Below are positions 32,374-42,244 of a stretch of DNA of 64,000 bases, one piece after another. The translations under genes and the position numbers were made by a program. This stretch comes from JAEUHM01 sp964538625. GTDB lineage: Bacteria; Verrucomicrobiota; Verrucomicrobiia; Verrucomicrobiales; Verrucomicrobiaceae. The notes beneath the pieces were generated by a model that worked only from the letters and a program-made list of their open reading frames with translations, did no database searches and was not told the origin of the DNA. The stretch covers positions 24,659 to 88,658 of the forward strand of contig CAZIGH010000016.1 in assembly GCA_964538625.1 (NCBI GenBank), given 5' to 3'. Every line of letters starts with the position of its first letter. Position 1 is the stretch's first letter.

Positions 32374-33279
32374 ATGTCATCCTCCACTTGGTCATGGTCA
32401 GGCGTCTTTCCAGCCGTCGTCACTCAAATGCACGAAGATCAGTCCCTTGATCTGGCGGCAACAGCGCAACATTGGGAGATACTCATGGAGTCTGGTGTGA
32501 CGGGGCTTATCGTGTGCGGTTCCCTCGGCGAAAACCAAACCCTGGCCCCGGAGGAAAAGCGTGCCGTCGTCAAACACGCGGTGGAAGTCGTCAATGGCCG
32601 GGTGCCCGTCATCAGTGGTGTGGCGGAGACCAGCACGCGGGCCGCTGTGGACTACATGCGGGACTGTGAGCGCCTGGGTGCCTCTGGCTTCATGGTTATG
32701 CCGCCCATGGTTTACAAACCGGATACAGCAGAGACGATGCACTGGTTCCGAGTGCTCGCCTCTGCCACGCCCCTATCCTGGATGCTCTACAATAACCCTG
32801 TCGGCTACCACACGGATGTGACTCCGGAAATGTTCAAAATGCTGGCGGACATTCCCAATCTGCACGCCATCAAGGAAAGCAGCGCGAATACGAGACGAAT
32901 CACGGAGCTGCGAAATCTCACCGGCGAACGCTACCGGATCTTCACCGGAGTGGACGATTTGTTCCTGGAGTCAGCCATTCTCGGCATCGATGGCTGGGTG
33001 TGCGGTAGCGGAATCGCGTTTCCGAAGGAGAACCAGCGTCTCTGGGATCTGGCCCAAGCGGGACGGTGGGACGAGTGCCGTGCCCTTTACCGCTGGAGCC
33101 AGCCACTGATGAAGTTGGATACCCACCTTCACTTTGTTCAATACATCAAGCTGCTGTGCCAAGAGGCCGGGATAGGAAAGGAGTGGGTTCGTGAGCCTCG
33201 ACTTCCTCTCGCCGGCGAAGAACGCGTGCAGGTGCTGCGCATCATTCACGATGCTCTTTCAGTGCGTCCACAGATCTGA
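32374..33279 (+). CDS. Dihydrodipicolinate synthase/N-acetylneuraminate lyase family aldolase
   Basis: About 301 residues from the ATG at 32374 (MSSSTWSWSG); ATG 32311 is an alternative. Class I aldolase TIM barrel with GSLGENQTLAPEEK (pyruvate-binding loop), Tyr139 in LYNNP and the Schiff-base Lys167 in LHAIKESS. It cleaves or condenses pyruvate with an aldehyde or sugar acid. Lysine biosynthesis is less likely than sugar-acid or sialic-acid-like catabolism, because it is divergent from an AraC regulator and near an AGE epimerase and glycosidases. Hydroxyproline-type dehydratases are also in this family. Confidence 0.85.
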   Translation: MSSSTWSWSGVFPAVVTQMHEDQSLDLAATAQHWEILMESGVTGLIVCGSLGENQTLAPEEKRAVVKHAVEVVNGRVPVISGVAETSTRAAVDYMRDCERLGASGFMVMPPMVYKPDTAETMHWFRVLASATPLSWMLYNNPVGYHTDVTPEMFKMLADIPNLHAIKESSANTRRITELRNLTGERYRIFTGVDDLFLESAILGIDGWVCGSGIAFPKENQRLWDLAQAGRWDECRALYRWSQPLMKLDTHLHFVQYIKLLCQEAGIGKEWVREPRLPLAGEERVQVLRIIHDALSVRPQI

Positions 33280-33342
33280 TTTTTGTCGCTTCTTGGGCCA
33301 TCCATTGTTTGAAAAGACCGTCGTCTCCTTCCATAGAATGGA

Positions 33343-35064
33343 ATGGAGAACCTGGACCTCATCTTCACTCTCACCGGCGGTCTGACAGCTGCGCTTGCGG
33401 CAGGTTATGTGACCCACCGCGTCGGCCTGTCTCCCATCGTGGGTTACTTGCTCGCTGGCATCGCCGTAGGTCCCTGGACGCCGGGTTTTGTGGCGAATCA
33501 CCAACTCGCCGAGCAACTGGCGGAGGTAGGCGTCATTCTGCTGATGTTCGGTGTGGGGCTGCACTTCCACCTCAAAGAACTCATGGCGGTGCGCCGTGTC
33601 GCCATTCCTGGAGCGATAGGTCAGAGTTTGTTCGCTACTCTTCTGGCGGTCATCGTGACGCATTTTTTTGGGTGGGACATGAAGGCGGGGATTGTCTTCG
33701 GCCTGGCCATAGCGGTGGCCAGTACCGTGGTATTGGTCCGCGTATTGGCGGACAACCGTGATCTGCATACGCCCTCGGGTCATATTGCCGTCGGCTGGCT
33801 GGTAGTGGAAGACCTGTTCACTGTGGTGGCGCTGGTCCTGCTGCCAGCATTGTTTGGTCCTGCGGCGGGGGGCATCGCCGAACTGCCCGCTACTCTCGGC
33901 ATGACTGCGCTGAAACTGGTGGGTCTTGTGGTCTTGGTGTTCGTCATTGGTGGGAAAATCATTCCCAGTCTTTTGGAGAAGGTTGCCCTGACCCGATCTC
34001 GGGAACTCTTCACCCTTACGGTGCTAGTGCTTGCACTGGGTATCTCGGTAGGCTCGGCCAAGGTGTTCGGCGTCTCCATGGCGCTCGGGGCTTTTTTGGC
34101 AGGCATGATTGTGGGCCGCTCTGAGTTCAGCCAGCGCGCGGCGGCGGAGGCTTTGCCGATGCGGGACGCTTTTGCCGTGTTGTTTTTTGTCTCGGTGGGC
34201 ATGCTGCTCAGGCCTGCCGCACTCGTGGAGCAGCCGGCACTCATTGCGACCACACTTGGCATCATCCTCATCGGGAAGCCTCTCGCCGCTTTTGTCATCG
34301 TGCTATTGCTCAAGCGTCCGCTGAGGGCAGCCCTGTCCGTATCTGCTGCTTTGGCGCAGATTGGCGAGTTTTCGTTCATCCTGGCAGGGCTGGCCCGGGA
34401 CCTAGGCGTGCTGAACGAAACGGCCACGGATGTGCTTGTTATTTCCGCCATCATCTCCATCACTCTCAATCCAATGCTTTATCGCCTAGTGGACCCCACC
34501 GAGCGGTTCCTCATGCGTCATCGAACCCTTGGAAAATGGTTCCGCCCAGCCATCGGCGAAACCGAGGGGCCTGAAGAGCAAGCCGATTCTTCTCATCGCG
34601 CCATCGTCATTGGTTACGGACCGGTGGGCCGCACGGTGACGCGGCTACTGAAGGAGAACGACATCGAACCCTACATCATCGAGATGAACGTGGATACCGT
34701 GCGCAAGCTCCGCAGTGAAGGCATCCACGCTGTGTATGGAGATGCTTGTCAGCGGGACATCCTCATTGATGCGGGTGTGGAAAAGGCAGACAGCCTGATC
34801 CTGAGTGCCTCTACCGTGCAGGGCAGCAGCGAGGTCGTTCGCATAGCCCGTGAACTGAATCCTGACATCCACGTGCTCGCTCGTTCCACCTACGTGCGCG
34901 AGCTGCCTTCTCTGCGGGAGGCTGGTGCGGTGAGTGTGTTCTCCGGAGAAGGTGAAGTGGCGCTGGCCTTGACTGAAACACTCCTCAGGGACCTCGGAGC
35001 CACACCGGAGCAGATCGACCGTGAACGCGAGCGAGTGCGCGACGAGCTATGCAGCCTGCCTTGA
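33343..35064 (+). CDS. Kef/YbaL-type monovalent cation:proton antiporter with TrkA-N domain
   Basis: 573 residues. About 12 membrane helices of the CPA2 exchanger fold (residues 1-390; LSPIVGYLLAGIAVGP, IAVASTVVLVRVL, GWLVVEDLF, LAQIGEFSFILAGL) precede a cytoplasmic Rossmann-type TrkA-N domain (about 422-540) with the nucleotide-binding motif VIGYGPVGRTV. The expected role is K+ or Na+/H+ exchange gated by nucleotide. The downstream epimerase gene overlaps its end by 16 bp, linking it to the sugar locus. Confidence 0.9.
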   Translation: MENLDLIFTLTGGLTAALAAGYVTHRVGLSPIVGYLLAGIAVGPWTPGFVANHQLAEQLAEVGVILLMFGVGLHFHLKELMAVRRVAIPGAIGQSLFATLLAVIVTHFFGWDMKAGIVFGLAIAVASTVVLVRVLADNRDLHTPSGHIAVGWLVVEDLFTVVALVLLPALFGPAAGGIAELPATLGMTALKLVGLVVLVFVIGGKIIPSLLEKVALTRSRELFTLTVLVLALGISVGSAKVFGVSMALGAFLAGMIVGRSEFSQRAAAEALPMRDAFAVLFFVSVGMLLRPAALVEQPALIATTLGIILIGKPLAAFVIVLLLKRPLRAALSVSAALAQIGEFSFILAGLARDLGVLNETATDVLVISAIISITLNPMLYRLVDPTERFLMRHRTLGKWFRPAIGETEGPEEQADSSHRAIVIGYGPVGRTVTRLLKENDIEPYIIEMNVDTVRKLRSEGIHAVYGDACQRDILIDAGVEKADSLILSASTVQGSSEVVRIARELNPDIHVLARSTYVRELPSLREAGAVSVFSGEGEVALALTETLLRDLGATPEQIDRERERVRDELCSLP

Positions 35065-36260
35065 TAGTGGACCTCACAGACCCGATTTCCCGGCGGGAGT
35101 TGTCTCGTCTGTACCGTGCCACGTTGCTTGACGACGTCATTCCCTTCTGGCTGCGTCACGGCATAGACCTTGAACACGGCGGCTTGTTCACGGCCCTGGA
35201 TCGTGATGGCTCGCTGCTGGACACGGACAAAAGTGTCTGGTTTCAAGGCAGGGCAGGCTGGATGATGTCCATGCTCTTTCTCACGCTCGGTTCGCGCCCA
35301 GAACATCTCGAGGCAGCAAGGTCGTGTGTGGACTTCTCGCTGAAGCATTGCCACTCTCCAGAAGGAAAAATGTGGTTCACCGTCACGCGAGATGGCAGGC
35401 CGCTGCGGATGCGGCGCTATGCGTTCAGCGAGAGCTTTGCCGCCATCAGCTACGCGGCGTTTGCCCAAGCGTCTGGAGAAGAGCGCATGGCAGAAGCGGC
35501 CGTCGCTGCCTGGGACACTTACCTGCGCTACAACTTTGAGCCTGGCGCAATGACGCCGAAGTATGAACCTACACGGCCCATGAAAGGTATAGGTGCCCTC
35601 ATGATAGGCATCGTAACGGCGCAAGAACTGCGGTCACACCTGGGTGAGAGGAGAGTGAAAGGCCGCACCTTCACCGAGTGGATTGACTCGTTTATCCATG
35701 AGATAGAGCAGCACTTCTTTAAGCCAGACCTTGGCGCACTGATGGAGATGGTGGCACCCGATGGCAGCATTCTTGACCATCTTGAAGGCCGAACTCTGAA
35801 CCCGGGCCACGCCATCGAAGCAGCCTGGTTCATCATGAATGAGGGCAGGCACCGCCACGACCGCGCGCTGGTCACACTAGGCTGCCGCATCCTTGACTGC
35901 ATGTGGGAGCGCGGATGGGACACGGAGCAGGGCGGTCTGCTCTACTTCACTGACCTTCATCACAAGCCTGTGCAGGAGTACTGGCATGAGATGAAGTTCT
36001 GGTGGCCGCACTGCGAGGCCATCATTGCCACCCTGCTGGCTTGGAAGCTGACAGGCGAGCCGCGTTACGCCGCTATGCACCAACAGGTGCATGAGTGGAG
36101 TTTTGCCCACTTTCCAGACCCGCAGCACGGTGAATGGTACGGCTACCTCCGCAGGGATGGAACCGTAAGCCAGCCTGCGAAAGGGAACATGTTCAAAGGT
36201 CCTTTTCATCTTCCGCGAATGCTGTGGTTCTGCCATCACGAACTCTCATCATGCTCATGA
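35049..36260 (+). CDS. AGE-family (N-acylglucosamine 2-epimerase) sugar epimerase/isomerase
   Basis: 403-residue (alpha/alpha)6-barrel protein of the AGE family. Visible features are HGIDLEHGGLFTALDRDG, WFQGRAGWMMSML, YAFSESFAAISYAAFA, the NPGHAIEAAWFIMNE motif with a probable catalytic His, and KFWWPHCEAIIATL with the second His. Members interconvert GlcNAc/ManNAc, mannose/fructose or cellobiose epimers; the exact substrate cannot be assigned. It overlaps the antiporter gene by 16 bp, and its stop overlaps the glycosidase start (ATGA). Confidence 0.88.
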   Translation: MQPALIVDLTDPISRRELSRLYRATLLDDVIPFWLRHGIDLEHGGLFTALDRDGSLLDTDKSVWFQGRAGWMMSMLFLTLGSRPEHLEAARSCVDFSLKHCHSPEGKMWFTVTRDGRPLRMRRYAFSESFAAISYAAFAQASGEERMAEAAVAAWDTYLRYNFEPGAMTPKYEPTRPMKGIGALMIGIVTAQELRSHLGERRVKGRTFTEWIDSFIHEIEQHFFKPDLGALMEMVAPDGSILDHLEGRTLNPGHAIEAAWFIMNEGRHRHDRALVTLGCRILDCMWERGWDTEQGGLLYFTDLHHKPVQEYWHEMKFWWPHCEAIIATLLAWKLTGEPRYAAMHQQVHEWSFAHFPDPQHGEWYGYLRRDGTVSQPAKGNMFKGPFHLPRMLWFCHHELSSCS

Positions 36261-38356
36261 AACCGTTGCCCCTGTTCCTGCTTTGTATCTCTGCGACAGC
36301 TGCCGAACTCAAGCCTGTCCAAGAGGGCATTCTGATCACCGCGGGTAGCCTAGGATCCTTCACACTCACCTACCCGGAGTTCGATCCACCACAAAGGATA
36401 GCGGAAGTCAAAATCTCAGGTGGCACCGCAGGCGTGAAGTATGCAGACGGAGCCTCGTGTAAGGTCAACGTGGAGAACGGTGAGATTGAACTCTTCTTTT
36501 CCGGCGTGCCGGACGACGTGAAGTCCTGGAAAGTGACCAGTTTGCTGGACATCTCGTTCGGCAAGGGCGGCACGTGGGAGATCGGAGACAAAGCGGGAGG
36601 TTTCCCGGCAGAAAAGGCCACGCCACCGCAGATTGCCAGCCTGAATGCCAACCGTTTCTGTTTCAAGAACGCGCAGGGGCAGAGTCTAGTCATCACCACG
36701 CCAGAGTTCGCGTTCCAGCAGCTCACTGACAACAGGGAGTGGAACTGGGCGGTGTATCACTGGCAGTGCATTGTGCCGCACTCACCCGACCGCACCAAGG
36801 CGACCATGAGAATCAGCTCGGAACTCGCGTCCGTTACCAAGCTCATAGACAGCTTCGGGCAGAGTATCAAGGACAGCTTTCCAAACAAGTTGGGCAACCT
36901 CGAAGAACTCAGAGCTGACCTAGAGACTGACCGGGCCTACTACTCCTCGATAGAGCCGCCGACGCTCGATCGCTTCGGCGGTGCACCAGGGAGTGGACAA
37001 TCACTCGGACTGAAGAAGACGGGCTGGTTTCACGTGGAGCAAACGAACGGAAAGTGGTGGCTCGTGAATCCCGACGGCAATGCTTTCTTCCACCTTGGCG
37101 TGTGCAGTTTTGCACCGGGGGAAGACTACACCTATGTCAAAGGCCGAGAAGGCATTTACGAGTGGCTTCCGTCGCTCACCGGAGAGTTCGCCACGGCCTT
37201 TCGTGAAAACAACCCGGACCATTTTTCCTTTTACCTCGCCAACGTCATCAGGAAGTTCGGCAAGGCATACGATTATGAAACCCACGCGGCACGTATGATT
37301 GAGCGCGTGCGAAAGTGGGGTTTCAACAGTATTGGTGCCTTCAGCCCCATTCCGGCGCAGGCGCATGTTATGGCTTCGTTTCCTTATGTGGCGCATTTGC
37401 CGGTGAACCTGTGGGAAGGTGTGTCGCGCATCCCTGGAGCTCATGAAGTTTGGGATCCCTTTGATACGGCCACTGTGGCGAAGCTGGCGGAAAACATCGC
37501 CCGTGAGGTGCCTAAGCGTGCTGAGGATCCGCTCCTCATAGGCTGGTTCATCGTCAATGAACCTCGCTACGACGAGCTGACGAGAGTCATTCCCTCCCTG
37601 GATGGCAGTCACGCCTGCAAGCGTGAGTTGGTGGCACAACTTGAAAGGCAGTACGGCAACATAGCTGCTTACAACCGTTTGTGGCAGAGTGACGCGGCCA
37701 CCTTTGAAGCTCTGCTTGACGCGGGACTGGCGGTGAACACGGAGACAGCGAAGGCAGACGTGAAGCTTTTCGTCACGCACTTCTTGGAGATCTATTTTTC
37801 CCAGATCGAGCGGCTCTACCGCCAGTATGATCCGAATCATCTCCTCATAGGGGCACGGCTCCAGCCCGTTACCATCGAAGATGAGGCCCTTTGCCGCATC
37901 ATGGGTCGGCATCTCGACGTGGTAAGCTACAACTACTACACTTACGCTGTCGATACTGCGGCATTGAAGCGCTATCACGAATGGAGCGGAGGCAAGCCCA
38001 TGATGCTCAGTGAGTTCTTCTGGTCCTCACCGAAAGACAGTGGCCTTCTCGGCGGCCGGGCGGTGAACAGCCAGCAGGAGCGGGGACTCGCCTACCGGAA
38101 CTACGTGGAGCAGAGTGCCGCGCTGGGCTTCATCATCGGCATTGAGTGGTTCACGCTCATCGACCAAGCTGCCACCGGTCGATGGTTTAGCCAGTACAAT
38201 GGAGAAAGCTACAATACGGGCCTCATCAGTGTGGCCGATCGTCCGTGGAAGGACATGCTGGCTGAGATGATGAAGACGAACCACGGCATTTACGACGTCC
38301 TCTTTGGAAGTCGCGTCCCCTTCAAGTGGGAGGACCCGAGATTTCAGGTGAAGTGA
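36257..38356 (+). CDS. Secreted clan GH-A glycoside hydrolase (agarase/beta-galactosidase-like)
   Basis: 699 residues from the ATG at 36257. A signal peptide (MKPLPLFLLCISATAAE) is followed by an N-terminal beta-rich domain (about 20-240) and a TIM-barrel catalytic domain. The segment GWFHVEQTNGKWWLVNPDGN resembles the barrel entry of GH50-like enzymes. Glu435 in IVNEPRY is the likely acid/base and Glu586 in MMLSEFFWSS the likely nucleophile. The overlap with the epimerase gene implies coupled translation. The family number and substrate are uncertain. Confidence 0.75.
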   Translation: MKPLPLFLLCISATAAELKPVQEGILITAGSLGSFTLTYPEFDPPQRIAEVKISGGTAGVKYADGASCKVNVENGEIELFFSGVPDDVKSWKVTSLLDISFGKGGTWEIGDKAGGFPAEKATPPQIASLNANRFCFKNAQGQSLVITTPEFAFQQLTDNREWNWAVYHWQCIVPHSPDRTKATMRISSELASVTKLIDSFGQSIKDSFPNKLGNLEELRADLETDRAYYSSIEPPTLDRFGGAPGSGQSLGLKKTGWFHVEQTNGKWWLVNPDGNAFFHLGVCSFAPGEDYTYVKGREGIYEWLPSLTGEFATAFRENNPDHFSFYLANVIRKFGKAYDYETHAARMIERVRKWGFNSIGAFSPIPAQAHVMASFPYVAHLPVNLWEGVSRIPGAHEVWDPFDTATVAKLAENIAREVPKRAEDPLLIGWFIVNEPRYDELTRVIPSLDGSHACKRELVAQLERQYGNIAAYNRLWQSDAATFEALLDAGLAVNTETAKADVKLFVTHFLEIYFSQIERLYRQYDPNHLLIGARLQPVTIEDEALCRIMGRHLDVVSYNYYTYAVDTAALKRYHEWSGGKPMMLSEFFWSSPKDSGLLGGRAVNSQQERGLAYRNYVEQSAALGFIIGIEWFTLIDQAATGRWFSQYNGESYNTGLISVADRPWKDMLAEMMKTNHGIYDVLFGSRVPFKWEDPRFQVK

Positions 38357-38427
38357 TGCTGGCACGAAACCAACCGTGAACCGCGTGCAGGAGGCACTGC
38401 GGACGGCGGGCGCATCACGACCCGGAA

Positions 38428-40635
38428 TCAGATCCTTGCTAAAATCTCGTTGAGCGTGGCGCTGGGGCGAAGCGCGGCATCGGCTTTGGCGTCATCCGGC
38501 TTGTAATAGCCACCCACATCTGCGGGTTTACCTTGGACGGCGAGGAGTTCGTCCACGATCTTTTGTTCGTTGGATGAAAGGGCCTCGGCGATGGGTTGGA
38601 AGGTGCCGGCCAGTTCAAGGTCAGCCGTTTGGGAGGCCAGTTCCTGCGCCCAGTAGAGGCAGAGGTAGAAGTGGCTGCCGCGGTTGTCGATGGTGCCGAG
38701 TTTGCGGCCGGGGCTGCGATCGTTTTCGAGGAACTTGCCATTGGCGGCGTCGAGCGTGTCTGCGAGCACTTTGGCTTTGGCACTATTGAAGGTGTCGGCG
38801 AGGTGCTCAAAGGAAGCTGCCAGGGCAAAGAACTCGCCTAGGCTGTCCCAGCGGAGGTAGTTCTCCTCCAGGAACTGCTGAACATGCTTCGGAGCAGAGC
38901 CGCCGGCACCGGTTTCGAAGAGGCCGCCTCCGTTCATGAGCGGGACGATAGAGAGCATTTTGGCGCTGGTGCCAACTTCAAGGATGGGAAAGAGGTCGGT
39001 GTTATAATCCCGCAATACGTTGCCGGTGACAGAGATGGTGTCGAGGCCCTTGACGATGCGCTCTAGGCTGAAGGTGCAGGCTTCGGCGGGGGGTAAGATG
39101 CGAATGTCCAGCCCGGTGAGGTCGTGGTCTTTGAGGTATCTTTCGACCTTGGCGATGATCTGGGCGTCGTGAGCGCGGTTTTTGTCGAGCCAGAAGACAG
39201 CGGGCGTCTGTGAGGCACGAGCGCGGTTGACGGCGAGCTTCACCCAGTCCTGCACGGGGGCGTCCTTGGTCTGGCAGGCACGCCAGATGTCGCCAGCTTC
39301 CACCTCGTGAGAGAAGAGCACTGAGGGTGAGTCGCCCGCAGTGGAGACGACCTGAATGACGCCATCTGCGGGAGCCTCAAAGGTCTTGTTGTGGCTGCCG
39401 TATTCCTCTGCGGCCTGGGCCATGAGACCTACGTTTGGCACGCTGCCCATGGTCCTGGGATCCAGAGCGCCGTTCTTCTTGCAGAAGTCAATGACAGCCT
39501 GGTAGATGCCGGCGTAGCTGCTGTCCGGGATGACGGCTAGGGTGTCCTGCTCCTTGCCCTCGGCGTTCCACATTTTGCCGCCGCTGCGGATCATGGCAGG
39601 CATGGAGGCATCCACGATGACGTCACTGGGCACGTGGAGGTTCGTGATGCCTTTGTCGCTGTTCACCATTGCGAGAGCGGGTCCGCTGGCGTAGGCGGCC
39701 TGAATGTCAGCTTCGATCTCTGCCCTTTTGTCGGCAGGCAGTTTATCGAGCTTCGCGATAAGGTCGCCGAAGCCGTTGTTCAAGTTCACGCCGATCTCGA
39801 GAAGCGTGGAGGCGTGTTTGGCGACGAGGTCTTTGAAGAAGGCGCGGACGGCGTGGCCGAAGATGATGGGGTCGCTGACCTTCATCATGGTGGCCTTCAT
39901 GTGGAGAGAAAAGAGCACGCCATCAGCCTTCGCCTTGGCGATTTGCTGCTCGAAGAAGGTGATGAGGGCCTTCTTGCTCATCTTGGTGGCGTCCATGATC
40001 TCACCCGCTTTGAGGGGGAGACTGGGGAGCAAGGTTTTGGTGCTGCCATCTTTGGCGACAAACTCGATTTTGACTTCGGTGGCATCGCTGACGGTGATGG
40101 ACTTCTCATTGGAGAAGAAGTCATCCTTACCCATGGTGCCGACGGTGGTTTTGGAGTCGGGTGTCCAGGCGCCCATCTTGTGCGGGTGTTTCTTGGCGTA
40201 GTCTTTGACGGCTTTCGGAGCCCGGCGGTCACTGTTGCCTTCGCGCAGCACGGGGTTCACGGCACTGCCCATGACCTTGGCATACTTCGCCTTGATCTCC
40301 TTTTCTTCGTCCGTTTGCGGATTCTCTGGCAGGTCGGGCAGCTTGAAGCCCTTAGCCTGAAGCTCGGCGATGGCAGCCTTGAGCTGTGGTACGGAAGCGG
40401 AGATGTTGGGGAGCTTGATGATGTTTGTGGTGGGCTCCAGGCAGAGCCTTCCCAAGTAGTTCAAGTCATCCTCCTGCTGTCCGAACTGCGCCAGAATGCG
40501 CCCAGCAAGCGAAATGTCCCGTGTTTCGACCTGGATGCCAGCAGCCTTGGTGAAGGCTTTAACGATGGGCAGCAGTGAATAGGTGGCAAGGAGCGGAGCT
40601 TCGTCGGTAAGGGTGTAAATGATCTTGGCAGACAT
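38428..40635 (-). CDS. icd: Monomeric NADP-dependent isocitrate dehydrogenase
   Basis: 735 residues from the ATG at 40635, the usual size of the monomeric (IDH-II) class, with MSAKIIYTLTDEAPLLATYSLLPIV at the start, the substrate region VLREGNSDRRAPKAVKDYAKK, and later PNVGLMAQAAEEYGSHNKTF and GTSAKMLSIVPLMNGGGLFETGAGGSAPKHVQQF. It oxidises isocitrate to 2-oxoglutarate in the TCA cycle, giving NADPH. The in-frame upstream region to 40680 is unlike the family. No paired terminator was seen with the glycosidase that converges on it. Confidence 0.93.
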   Translation of the reverse strand: MSAKIIYTLTDEAPLLATYSLLPIVKAFTKAAGIQVETRDISLAGRILAQFGQQEDDLNYLGRLCLEPTTNIIKLPNISASVPQLKAAIAELQAKGFKLPDLPENPQTDEEKEIKAKYAKVMGSAVNPVLREGNSDRRAPKAVKDYAKKHPHKMGAWTPDSKTTVGTMGKDDFFSNEKSITVSDATEVKIEFVAKDGSTKTLLPSLPLKAGEIMDATKMSKKALITFFEQQIAKAKADGVLFSLHMKATMMKVSDPIIFGHAVRAFFKDLVAKHASTLLEIGVNLNNGFGDLIAKLDKLPADKRAEIEADIQAAYASGPALAMVNSDKGITNLHVPSDVIVDASMPAMIRSGGKMWNAEGKEQDTLAVIPDSSYAGIYQAVIDFCKKNGALDPRTMGSVPNVGLMAQAAEEYGSHNKTFEAPADGVIQVVSTAGDSPSVLFSHEVEAGDIWRACQTKDAPVQDWVKLAVNRARASQTPAVFWLDKNRAHDAQIIAKVERYLKDHDLTGLDIRILPPAEACTFSLERIVKGLDTISVTGNVLRDYNTDLFPILEVGTSAKMLSIVPLMNGGGLFETGAGGSAPKHVQQFLEENYLRWDSLGEFFALAASFEHLADTFNSAKAKVLADTLDAANGKFLENDRSPGRKLGTIDNRGSHFYLCLYWAQELASQTADLELAGTFQPIAEALSSNEQKIVDELLAVQGKPADVGGYYKPDDAKADAALRPSATLNEILARI

Positions 40636-40727
40636 GGTGAAAAGAGGGGCGTGGCATGCAAATAAGCGCGGGGCGCTCAATTCGCAAACAAGTACCTCCC
40701 GTCACCGAGCCTGAGACGCCGGCGCAC

Positions 40728-42161
40728 TCAGTTCTTTTTCTTTGCCTTGCCCTTGCCACGCTGGGCGGAACCTCGCTGGTCCATGGGCAGGAGAGGCCCA
40801 CCACGGGCCTTCACTTCCTCCTCACAGAGGGCACGAAACTTGGCGAGTGTGCTCGCTTGGGCGGGGTCAGAGGCCAAATTTTTGAGTTCGTCGGGATCGG
40901 TTTGCAGATCGTGCAAGAACTCAAAGGTCGGCTTTTGATCGAAGTAACGGGCATAAACGAAGCGCTCGTCACGGATGCCCTCCCAGGTGAGAGTGGGAGC
41001 CAAGTCCAGGTGCTCGCAGAAGAAATGGGTGCGCCAGCCGGGAGTGGATGCTCCACGGACTAGGTCAACGAGGCTGCTACCCTCATAAGCAGGGGGTTTG
41101 GACACGCCGGCCCAGTCTAGAAAGGTGGGGGCAAAATCCACATTCAGCGCCATCTGAGAGATGACGCGGCCGCGCTTTTCCTTTGGAAGCCTAGGATCAT
41201 AGACAATGAGGGGAATGCGGATACTCTCTTCAAAGTGCGACCACTTGCCCTGGAAGCCGCGATCTCCCAGGTAGTAACCGTTGTCTGCGGAGTAAACGAT
41301 GATGGTGTTGTCTGCCAGACCGGCCTCCTCCAGCGCCTTGATGACACGCGAGATGGCTTTGTCGATACCGCTGATCATGCGGTAGTAGGCGCGGACATTG
41401 GTTTGAAACTTCTCAGGCGTGTCGTAGCCCCAGAAGAAGCGTTCACGATTGATGGAATCCTTCAAGAACTGGGGATGTGCTTCGTAGATGGCTGGATCAG
41501 ATAGCCTCGGTGCTGGGATGGTCACATCCTCATACATCCCGTCCACGGACTCAGGCCACGGGTAGTGCCCTATGCCGGGGCGGTGATCGCTATCCTCTGC
41601 GTGCGCCGCGTTGAACCACAGGTTCAGTGCAAAGGGCTTGTCCTTGGGCTGGGACTTGATGAACTCAATGCCACGATCACACACGAGATCGGTCTCGTGG
41701 CGCTTGGTTCCGTCGGCCAGTGTTTTGAAGTAGGGATTGCGGCCTATCGCTTCGTATTCGTCATACTGACTCTCGGGCTTGAAGCCCTGCGGTGCCTGGA
41801 GATGCCACTTGCCGAAGTAGCCGGTGCGGTAACCTGCCTGGCGCAGCATCATGGGATACGTGGTCTCCAGCGCTTCAGGCTTGACGGTTGGGACGGCGTT
41901 TCTCTGCGCGTGGCTCCTGCCCCACTGACCGGTGAGGACCACCGCCCGGCTGACCCAGCAGACAGATGTGGTGACAAACGCATTCTCAAACCTGACGCCC
42001 TGGGCGGCTAGGCGGTCGATGGCGGGTGTTTTGACTATGGGATGTCCGGCGCATCCCAGTGTGTCGAAGCGCTGATCGTCAGCGAAGAAGAAAAGAATGT
42101 TCGGACGCGGTTCAGCTGCCTGAAGGCCGGTGACAAAAAGAAAAAGCAGGAGTGCTCGCAT
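40728..42161 (-). CDS. Secreted sulfatase with a non-canonical C-x-V-S-R active site
   Basis: 477 residues. Signal peptide MRALLLFLFVTGLQAAE, then the metal-binding NILFFFADDQRFDTLGC. The formylglycine site reads SVCWVSRAVVLTGQ, so Cys68 is followed by Trp, Val, Ser, Arg instead of the canonical C-x-P-S-R; the Ser, Arg and LTG are kept. GYFGKWHLQ and SADNGYYLGDRG are normal S1 sulfatase motifs, and the tail is Lys-rich. It removes sulfate from a polysaccharide or small molecule in the periplasm. No maturation enzyme gene with catalytic cysteines was found in the window. Confidence 0.88.
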   Translation of the reverse strand: MRALLLFLFVTGLQAAEPRPNILFFFADDQRFDTLGCAGHPIVKTPAIDRLAAQGVRFENAFVTTSVCWVSRAVVLTGQWGRSHAQRNAVPTVKPEALETTYPMMLRQAGYRTGYFGKWHLQAPQGFKPESQYDEYEAIGRNPYFKTLADGTKRHETDLVCDRGIEFIKSQPKDKPFALNLWFNAAHAEDSDHRPGIGHYPWPESVDGMYEDVTIPAPRLSDPAIYEAHPQFLKDSINRERFFWGYDTPEKFQTNVRAYYRMISGIDKAISRVIKALEEAGLADNTIIVYSADNGYYLGDRGFQGKWSHFEESIRIPLIVYDPRLPKEKRGRVISQMALNVDFAPTFLDWAGVSKPPAYEGSSLVDLVRGASTPGWRTHFFCEHLDLAPTLTWEGIRDERFVYARYFDQKPTFEFLHDLQTDPDELKNLASDPAQASTLAKFRALCEEEVKARGGPLLPMDQRGSAQRGKGKAKKKN

Positions 42162-42244
42162 GGTGGGTCAGTGAAAACGCCACGAGCGGGTGCTTGTGTC
42201 AAACAACTGTTCGACAGACTGGATTCTGCTGCATTTCTTGGCGC

